From NCBI GenBank assembly GCA_023426225.1, contig JAFABD010000121.1:1-13086 (forward strand): 13,086 nucleotides of DNA. The letters run 5' to 3'. Shown here piece after piece: positions 9,101-13,086 of the stretch. Source of the DNA: Pseudomonadota bacterium. GTDB lineage: Bacteria; Pseudomonadota; Alphaproteobacteria; Sphingomonadales; Sphingomonadaceae. Below the pieces are notes generated by a model. The model saw nothing but the letters and a program-made list of their open reading frames with translations. It ran no database searches and had not been told where the DNA came from. The position numbers and the translations under genes were made by a program. The first letter of the stretch is position 1. Every line of letters begins with the position of its first letter.

Positions 9101-9209
9101 GCGCGGTGCCCAGCATCAGTGCGGTGGCGATCGCGATCCGGCGGCGCGCCGCACCGGCGGTGCGACCCGTCCCGGCGCGATGCCCGCCATTCCCCTTGCG
9201 GTTCATCAT
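6171..9209 (-). CDS. TonB-dependent outer-membrane receptor, Oar-like, with N-terminal carboxypeptidase-regulatory-like domain
   Basis: I chose the ATG at 9209 (protein starting MMNRKG, 1012 residues) because GGAAGG lies 11 bases upstream; a second in-frame ATG at 9242 overlaps the repressor stop codon as ATGA. A long basic signal peptide (RRRIAIATALMLGTALGA) is cleaved probably after Ala47 (VQA/QQ). Residues about 51-135 form a beta-sandwich domain like CarboxypepD_reg (YLFASLRPGTYRLTIETPAG). A TonB-box-like segment DEIIVTG is at 156-162. The plug follows, with ITQRMIDTLPQNNRNFLAFADLAPGV and SVNVFIDGV, and the rest is a large barrel ending in KLSAGFSF with the C-terminal Phe expected for outer-membrane insertion. 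Such receptors take up large or scarce substrates using proton-motive force through TonB-ExbBD. Its place between a sugar-sensing repressor and glycosidases points to an oligosaccharide. No SusD-like partner is present, as is normal in Proteobacteria. The substrate is inferred from context only. Confidence 0.93.
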   Translation of the reverse strand: MMNRKGNGGHRAGTGRTAGAARRRIAIATALMLGTALGATMATPVQAQQSQASLRGRVTQAGAPVEVRSVTATEVSTNYRFNATVNADGSYLFASLRPGTYRLTIETPAGTRNTDNFTLTVGQSAQLDIDLTAPAAPAANGAAADTGTDATAPAGDEIIVTGTRIRTLQGGEVGATITQRMIDTLPQNNRNFLAFADLAPGVALETGDNGNVSIKGGAQASRSVNVFIDGVGQKDYVLKNGITGQDSSNGNPFPQSAIGEYRVISSNYKAEFDQVSSVAITAVTKSGTNAFHGDAFFDFTNQDLRSRTALEKSKGGDKTETRDMQFGVSLGGPIVRDVMHFFGAYEGKRNRVPVEVTPAQGRAITDYPSDLQGVFGNFNRKFNEDLYFGKIDIVPTDRDLIELSVKVRNEDGIDWNSGQTAQSYTSINEVKEKRALLRYQHTADSWINDAKLSYEDVKWSPRPTAFGNGFVLQNARQDLLLNYGASANYQNKGQKGWTFQDDFTYTGFTGHAIKLGFKTKWVKLNALERNSLNPQYYYNLDYSTTVPWQVKFGVPVPGIGDGSVRSNNFQLGLYIQDDWDVTSRLTINAGIRWDYERTPSYLNWVTPADAVAAVSPANYPNLVNADYRIADYISTGKERKAFTGAFQPRIGFSYALDADRRFTLFGGYGRSYDRNQFDYLQIERNSGAFRTLGFQFNNGDPAHSCVNANCVAWNPNYLTPAGLATLATSTTGGGRELTFINNDLKVPYSDQFSLGVRGKLGMWRPEIGYTHIASRDGFAWLLGNRRPDGTFFAPGTQFNTQPWGFAPAGFGAIILGTNGIKTDADSAYFKLEKDYTASSPWSLNFVYTYTEATESRKSGEHYSLDYPSIYDYPTLRSTGVSKHRIVMAGSADLPWGLTASAKLQLRSPVYVYGTTDQGPRVIEGDNKRPFILGDLWAFRQVDFALSKSIPLHFVSSEAAMRVRVDVLNVFNTANFTSYNDDGSSPNFGKLNPNSETGGYPPRTFKLSAGFSF

Positions 9210-9238
9210 CTTGTTGTTTTCCTTCCCTTGGGTGAGCG

Positions 9239-10231
9239 TCATTGACCTGCGCTCGTGGTTGCGCGCGCCACGATTTCGGGCGCGTGTAGTTCGGTGGTGG
9301 CCGCTGCCGTCTCGTCCTTCATCCGGTCGATCAGGCGGCGCACGGCCAGCGCGCCGATTTCCGCGATGCGCACGCGCATCGTCGTAAGCTGGAGGTAACG
9401 GGCGATCGGAATATCGTCGAAACCCGCCACCGCGATCGTCTCGGGCACGGCCACGCCCGCCTCGCGCAGCGTCTGCATGCACCCGATCGCCATCATGTCG
9501 TTCGCCGCGAACACCGCATCGATGCGCTGCCTGCCGGCGATCAGCGCGCGCGCCGCCGCCGCGCCGGCTTCCTCGGTGAAATCGCCCGGCAGCACCAGCG
9601 GCTGGTCGATCCCGGCATGGCGCCGCATCGACAGGCGAAAGCCCGCCAGCCGCTCCTCGGCGTCCAGGTTGCCCGCCGGCCCGGCGATATGCGCGATGTT
9701 GCGCCGCCCGGTCGCCAGCAGGTGCCGCACCATCGTGTCGGCGCCGCCGACATTGTCGACCAGCAGCGCGGGCGTGCCGCGATCGGCGCGACAGTTGACG
9801 AGCACCGCAGGCACGTTGGGCGGCATGTTCGCCATCAGCGCCGCGGCGTCGAGGTGCGGCGCCATCACCACCAGCCCGTCGACGCGGCCGCGCATCGAAC
9901 GCAGCGCGTCGCCCGCCTGCGCCAGGTCGGCATGCATGTTCGACAAAAGCAACAGGAACTTGCGCGCGCGCGCCTCGGTATCCATGCCGCGCACGATTTC
10001 GGAAAAGAACTCGCCGTGCAGGTCGGGCAGCACCACGCCGATCGCGTGCGCGCGCGCCATGCTCAGGCTGCGCGCGCCGGCGTGCGGGACATAGCCGAGC
10101 CGGGCGGCGGCGGCGAGCACGCGCTCGCGCGTTTCGGGAAGCACATTGTCCGCACCGTTCAGCGCGCGCGACACCGATGCGACCGATACCTGCGCCTCGC
10201 GGGCGACATCTCGAATCGTGGCTTGCGCCAT
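9239..10231 (-). CDS. GalR/LacI-family transcriptional repressor
   Basis: The start at 10231 (MAQATIRDVAREAQVS) places the helix-turn-helix at the usual LacI-family position and has GGGAGA 10 bases upstream. The product is 330 residues, typical for the family. Residues 5-25 form the helix-turn-helix; the recognition-helix positions are Val17, Ala18 and Arg22, the same set as in GalR. A hinge-type segment (about 50-58, AGARSLSMA) precedes the periplasmic-binding-protein-like effector domain (HAIGVVLPDL, GLVVMAP, DAVFAANDMMAIGCMQTLREAGVAVPE, VAVAGFDDIPIA-type motif with IAVAGFDDIPIA). It should bind palindromes of the TGTAANCGNTTACA type, and such sites lie just upstream at 10316-10366, so autoregulation and control of the divergent GH3 gene are likely. 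The receptor gene follows after 29 bp on the same strand, apparently in one transcript. The inducer is probably a glucose-containing oligosaccharide; this is inferred from the neighbours. Confidence 0.94.
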   Translation of the reverse strand: MAQATIRDVAREAQVSVASVSRALNGADNVLPETRERVLAAAARLGYVPHAGARSLSMARAHAIGVVLPDLHGEFFSEIVRGMDTEARARKFLLLLSNMHADLAQAGDALRSMRGRVDGLVVMAPHLDAAALMANMPPNVPAVLVNCRADRGTPALLVDNVGGADTMVRHLLATGRRNIAHIAGPAGNLDAEERLAGFRLSMRRHAGIDQPLVLPGDFTEEAGAAAARALIAGRQRIDAVFAANDMMAIGCMQTLREAGVAVPETIAVAGFDDIPIARYLQLTTMRVRIAEIGALAVRRLIDRMKDETAAATTELHAPEIVARATTSAGQ

Positions 10232-10300
10232 GCCTTCCAATCTCCCTGCCCCGCGCATGTCGTCTGCGCTGCGGCTGCGATGTCTTTCGGAACGGGGTGC

Positions 10301-10315
10301 TGCACCCGGGGTGCA
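10301..10315. promoter_or_regulatory. Imperfect inverted repeat TGCACC-CGG-GGTGCA upstream of the repressor
   Basis: Six-base arms TGCACC and GGTGCA flank a 3-base centre, adjacent to the first operator-like site. The odd spacing differs from the usual even LacI-type operator, so this may be a degenerate third site or a small hairpin in the repressor's leader RNA. It is a pattern seen in the sequence without an assigned role. Confidence 0.3.
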
Positions 10316-10329
10316 TGAAACCGGTTGCA
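10316..10329. promoter_or_regulatory. Operator O1, degenerate GalR/LacI-type palindrome
   Basis: The sequence TGAAACCGGTTGCA fits the TGTAANCGNTTACA pattern with two mismatches, one in each half. Its centre is 36 bp from the centre of O2. It overlaps a possible -35 element (TTGCAC, 10325-10330) for the rightward GH3 gene. It lies 85 bp upstream of the repressor start codon. Binding by the adjacent repressor is inferred. Confidence 0.65.
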
Positions 10330-10355
10330 CTCCGGCCCGTGCTGCATGCTATGTA
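10325..10355 (+). promoter_or_regulatory. Possible promoter for the GH3 gene
   Basis: TTGCAC (10325-10330) and TATGTA (10350-10355) resemble -35 and -10 boxes, separated by 19 bp, which is longer than the 17-bp optimum. The -35 overlaps O1 and the -10 overlaps O2, an arrangement suited to repression. GC-rich alphaproteobacterial promoters are hard to call by eye, so this is tentative. Confidence 0.35.
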
Positions 10356-10366
10356 ACCGGTTACAT
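10351..10366. promoter_or_regulatory. Operator O2, perfect 16-bp GalR/LacI-type palindrome
   Basis: ATGTAACCGGTTACAT is a perfect inverted repeat with the central CpG usual in LacI-family operators. Its inner 14 bases match the known GalR operator pattern TGTAANCGNTTACA fully. It is located between the divergent repressor and GH3 genes, 120 bp from the repressor start and 82 bp from the GH3 start. It is the best candidate for the main binding site of the adjacent repressor. Confidence 0.85.
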
Positions 10367-10448
10367 GAAACAGCCCAAGCAAAAAATGCGCGGGCCTTTC
10401 AGCGCGGTGGCGCTATCCGCCGCGAATCAGGGAGAGGGAGACGATTTG

Positions 10449-12734
10449 ATGGAACAGCTACGGATCTCGCGGCGCGCGGCCCTGATGGGGGCGGCCGCCG
10501 TCACCGCCTGGGCGGCGAGCCCGGCGCGGGCGCTGATCGGGGCGGCGGCGGACGCGCCCGTGCCCGCCTTTGTCGATGCGCTGCTCGCGCGGATGACGGT
10601 CGAGGAAAAGGCGGGTCAGCTCACGCTCAACGCCGCCGCCTGGGGCGGTGCCGCGGCGACCGCGCTCAACCCGCCGACTGCGGGCGCGACCTTCGACGAA
10701 CAGCTCGACCAGGTGCGCCGCGGCCACCTCACCGGCGTGTTCAACGGCAACGGCGCCGAAATGGCAAAGCGGATGCAGACGGTCGCGATGCGCGAATCGC
10801 GGCTCAGGATTCCGCTGATCTTCGCGGCGGACATCATCCACGGCCACCGCACCGTGTTCCCGGTGCCGCTGGGCGAGGTCGCGAGCTGGGAACCCGAAGT
10901 CGCCGAACGCACCGCGCGCGTCGCCGCGACCGAGGCGGCGGCGGCGGGCATCGACTGGACCTTCTCGCCGATGGTCGACGTCGCGCGTGACGCGCGCTGG
11001 GGTCGCGGCGTCGAAGGCGGCGGCGAGGACGTGCTGCTCAACCGGCTGTTCGCGATTGCGCGCGTCCATGGCTTCCAGGGCGCGCGGCTGACCGATCGCG
11101 ACGCGGTGATGGCCTGTGCCAAGCATTTCGCCGCCTATGGCGCGGCCGAGGCGGGGCTCGACTATAACAGCGTCGATGTGTCCGAACGCACGCTGCGCGA
11201 AATCTACTTCCCGCCGTTCCAGGCGGCGTTCGACGCGGGCGCGCTGTCGGCGATGGCGTCGTTCAACGAATTGTCGGGCGTGCCCGCGACGGGCAATCGC
11301 TGGCTGCTCGACGACGTGCTGCGGCGCGAATGGGGCTTCGGCGGCATCGTCGTCTCCGACTATACCGGCGACGAAGAGATGATCGCGCACGGCTTTGCCC
11401 GCGACGCGCGCGACGCGACGCGGCTGGCGATGCTCGCGGGCGTCGACATGTCGATGCAAAGCGGGCTCTACATGAAATATCTGCCCGATCTGGTTCAGGC
11501 GGGCGACGTGCCGATGGCGCGGCTCGATCAGGCGGTGCGCCGCGTGCTCGCGGTCAAGGCGCTGCTGGGGCTGTTCGACGATCCGTTCCGCCGCATCGAC
11601 CCGCGCCGCGAAAAGACGGTGGTGCTGTCGCGGGCGCACCGCGAGGTCGCGCGCGAGGCGGCGCGACGCTCGGTCGTGCTGCTGCGCAACGAAGGCGATC
11701 TGCTGCCGCTCGGGCGCGATCGCAAGGTCGCGCTGATCGGCCCGTTCGCGGCGGGCCAGCACGATCTGGTCGGGCCGTGGTGCGTCTATGGCGATGATGC
11801 CCAGGCGGTCGATCTCGCCACGGGGATGCGCGCCGCGGCGGCCAATCCGTCGCTCATCACCGTGACGGCGGGTTCGGGGATCGAACAGCCGCTCGCGGGC
11901 GGGATCGAGGCGGCGGTCGCTGCCGCGCGCGCCGCCGACGTCGTCGTGCTCGCGATCGGTGAGGGCGCGCGCATGTCGGGCGAGGCGCAGTCGGTCACCG
12001 ACATCGTCGTTCCCGCGCCGCAGATGGCGCTGGCCGAGGCGGTGGCGGCGACGGGCAAGCCGATCGTCGTCGTGCTCAAGAACGGCCGCGCGCTCGCGCT
12101 GGCGGGGGCGGTCGCGCAGGCGCCGGCGATCCTCGTCAGCTGGTTCCTCGGCACCGAAACGGGCACCGCGCTCGCCGACATCCTCTACGGCGCGCACAGC
12201 CCGTCGGGCCGCCTGCCGATCAGCTTCCCGCGCGCGGCGGGCCAGGTGCCCTATTATTACAGCCACAAGCAGACCGGGCGCCCCAATCCCGACGGGCCGC
12301 TCGCCGAATACAAGACGCATTATCGCGGCATCCCCAATTCGGCGCTCTATCCGTTCGGGCACGGGCTGACCTACAGCCGGATCGACTATGCCGATCTGCG
12401 CCACGAACCGACGCTCGCCTGGGACGGCACGCTCACCGTCGAGGCGACGGTGCGCAACACCGGGCCGCGCGCGGCCGAGGAGGTGGTTCAGCTCTATATC
12501 CGCGATCGCGCCGCCAGCATCACGCGGCCGGTGCGCGAGCTGAAGGCGTTCCGCAAGGTCGCGCTCAAGCCGGGCGAGGCGACGACGGTGCGCTTCACGC
12601 TGCGCCGCGACGATCTGCGCTTCGTCGGTCGCGACAATCGCTGGACGGCCGAACCGGGCCGCTTCGACCTGTGGGTCGCTCCCTCAGCGGAAGCCGACGG
12701 GCTGCACGGCAGCTTCGATCTGGCCGCCGCCTGA
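10449..12734 (+). CDS. Exported GH3 family beta-glucosidase (BglX-like)
   Basis: The ATG at 10449 is preceded by GGGAGA with a 7-base spacer and gives a 761-residue protein, about the BglX length. It begins with a Tat-like signal (ISRRAALM, residues 6-13) and probable cleavage after Ala28 (SPARA), indicating the periplasm. The GH3 N-terminal barrel spans about 45-365 and includes FSPMVDVARDARWGRG, the Lys225-His226 pair, and VVSDYTGDEEMI, in which Asp304 is the predicted nucleophile. The GH3 C-terminal alpha/beta domain (about 420-640) contains KVALIGPFA and MSGEAQSVTD; Glu512 fits the usual acid/base position of this subfamily. A fibronectin-III-like domain (about 665-745; VVQLYIRD, LKPGEATTVRF) ends it. 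It should release glucose from the non-reducing end of beta-gluco-oligosaccharides. GH3 enzymes paired with GH144 elsewhere act on sophoro-oligosaccharides, which is the favoured substrate here. Transcription diverges from the repressor operon and probably answers to operators O1 and O2. Confidence 0.93.
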   Translation: MEQLRISRRAALMGAAAVTAWAASPARALIGAAADAPVPAFVDALLARMTVEEKAGQLTLNAAAWGGAAATALNPPTAGATFDEQLDQVRRGHLTGVFNGNGAEMAKRMQTVAMRESRLRIPLIFAADIIHGHRTVFPVPLGEVASWEPEVAERTARVAATEAAAAGIDWTFSPMVDVARDARWGRGVEGGGEDVLLNRLFAIARVHGFQGARLTDRDAVMACAKHFAAYGAAEAGLDYNSVDVSERTLREIYFPPFQAAFDAGALSAMASFNELSGVPATGNRWLLDDVLRREWGFGGIVVSDYTGDEEMIAHGFARDARDATRLAMLAGVDMSMQSGLYMKYLPDLVQAGDVPMARLDQAVRRVLAVKALLGLFDDPFRRIDPRREKTVVLSRAHREVAREAARRSVVLLRNEGDLLPLGRDRKVALIGPFAAGQHDLVGPWCVYGDDAQAVDLATGMRAAAANPSLITVTAGSGIEQPLAGGIEAAVAAARAADVVVLAIGEGARMSGEAQSVTDIVVPAPQMALAEAVAATGKPIVVVLKNGRALALAGAVAQAPAILVSWFLGTETGTALADILYGAHSPSGRLPISFPRAAGQVPYYYSHKQTGRPNPDGPLAEYKTHYRGIPNSALYPFGHGLTYSRIDYADLRHEPTLAWDGTLTVEATVRNTGPRAAEEVVQLYIRDRAASITRPVRELKAFRKVALKPGEATTVRFTLRRDDLRFVGRDNRWTAEPGRFDLWVAPSAEADGLHGSFDLAAA

Positions 12735-12744
12735 CCCACGGTCC

Positions 12745-12781
12745 CCCGCCCCGTCGCCGCCCCCCCTGGCGGCGGGGCGGG
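12745..12781. terminator. GC-rich hairpin between convergent genes, possible weak bidirectional terminator
   Basis: Arms 12745-12752 plus 12756-12761 pair with 12768-12781 (14 bp with a 3-base bulge, 6-base loop). It begins 10 bp after the GH3 stop. There is no U-run on either strand, so efficient intrinsic termination is doubtful; it could instead stabilise the mRNA ends. Confidence 0.5.
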
Positions 12782-12801
12782 TGCGGGCATCAGCGCGCGC
12801 A

Positions 12802-12846
12802 GCAAACGGCGCAGCACTCAGCGGCGCGGCGCTCAGCGGCGCAGCG
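12802..12846. repeat. Short 15-bp tandem repeat spanning the end of the transporter gene
   Basis: Two near-identical 15-base units (12817-12831 and 12832-12846, both starting CTCAGCGGCGC) follow a more diverged unit (12802-12816). The last unit contains the transporter's final codons and stop. The pattern suggests slippage just past a gene end. Confidence 0.5.
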
Positions 12847-13086
12847 GGTTGGCGAACATCAGCGCGACCGACGCCGCGATCCCGGTCAGCGGCACCAGCG
12901 CGACCGCCAGCGCCAGCGCGGCGATCGTCGCGGGCTCCTGCGCGCCGTGGCCGTGCCAGCCGATCGCGCTCAGCACCAGCCCGAACAGCCCCGTCGCCAG
13001 TCCCATCGCGATGCGCTGGAGCAGCGCGGCGAGCCCGAACACGCCGCCTTCCAGCCGCATCCCGCTGGCGCGCGCGCCCCATTCGA
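12833..13086 (-). CDS. C-terminal end of a GPH-type (MFS) sugar:cation symporter, 5' end outside window
   Basis: The frame is open from the right edge to a TGA at 12833-12835, giving 84 residues. The visible part begins EWGARASGMRLEGGVFGL, like the conserved loop Y-x-E-W-x-T-G-x-R-x-E-G of glycoside-pentoside-hexuronide:cation symporters. Two hydrophobic segments follow (LLQRIAMGLATGLFGLVLSAIGW and TIAALALAVALVPLTGIAASVALMF), then a short basic tail NPLRR. An inner-membrane symporter for a sugar or small glycoside is predicted. It faces the GH3 gene tail to tail. In this setting it could import glucose, sophorose or another short product, but the binding-site half of the protein is not in the window. 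A general MFS transporter is the alternative. Confidence 0.7.
   Translation of the reverse strand, partial: EWGARASGMRLEGGVFGLAALLQRIAMGLATGLFGLVLSAIGWHGHGAQEPATIAALALAVALVPLTGIAASVALMFANPLRR

Noticed and set aside
6354..9245. A plus-strand open frame of 963 codons opposite the TonB-dependent receptor
   Set aside because: It has no recognisable motif, whereas the minus strand encodes a complete receptor with TonB box, plug and C-terminal Phe.
10232..10330. A longer repressor start at 10330 or at 10258
   Set aside because: Both place extra residues before the helix-turn-helix, and the 10330 start would make operator O1 part of the coding sequence. The start at 10231 has an RBS and normal family spacing.
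9210..10382. Upstream continuation of the receptor frame through the repressor gene, which would give a 1403-residue protein
   Set aside because: The extra part is a shifted reading of the repressor coding sequence. A signal peptide begins shortly after 9209 and has a proper RBS.
10146..10448. A longer GH3 start at 10146
   Set aside because: It would run across the operator region and into the repressor gene. The ATG at 10449 has a good RBS and directly precedes a Tat-like signal.
10458..12404. A minus-strand open frame of 648 codons opposite the GH3 gene
   Set aside because: The composition is Arg/Asp/His/Ala-rich with no domain. The GH3 catalytic motifs are on the plus strand.

Overview
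The window is a very GC-rich stretch of a Gram-negative alphaproteobacterium. It most resembles a sphingomonad such as Sphingomonas: strong G/C bias at third codon positions, a large Oar-type TonB-dependent receptor, Tat-like signal peptides on secreted glycosidases, and an autotransporter with PATR-type repeats. The organism is inferred from gene content and style, not from a marker gene.

Left part (1-4626). A very large secreted passenger protein, carrying at least eight autotransporter-associated beta-strand repeats, runs leftward from 3562 and leaves the window before any beta-barrel is seen. A predicted DNA-binding protein of 298 residues, built from two similar helix plus winged-helix modules, is transcribed divergently from a 167-bp gap. 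It does not match a regulator family I can name.

Middle and right part (4644-13086). This looks like one carbohydrate-utilisation locus arranged around a shared control region at 10232-10448. Leftward from it run a GalR/LacI-type repressor, a TonB-dependent receptor, and a COG5368 'glucoamylase-like' enzyme that resembles GH144 endo-beta-1,2-glucanases. Rightward runs an exported GH3 beta-glucosidase. Convergent with it, cut by the window edge, is the C-terminus of a GPH-type (MFS) sugar:cation symporter. The control region holds a perfect 16-bp palindrome and a second, degenerate copy 36 bp away. The repressor's recognition helix carries the Val-Ala-Arg set of GalR, whose operator consensus fits the palindrome.

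Proposed working model (inference): the receptor brings glucan fragments across the outer membrane, the GH144-like enzyme and GH3 enzyme cut them to small sugars in the periplasm, the GPH symporter moves products across the inner membrane, and the GalR-like repressor senses a product. The most likely substrate is beta-1,2-glucan or sophoro-oligosaccharides, because GH144 and GH3 are paired for this substrate in other bacteria. A strong intrinsic terminator lies between the receptor and the GH144-like gene, directly ahead of the latter's ribosome binding site. No tRNA, rRNA, CRISPR, IS element or integrase was seen.
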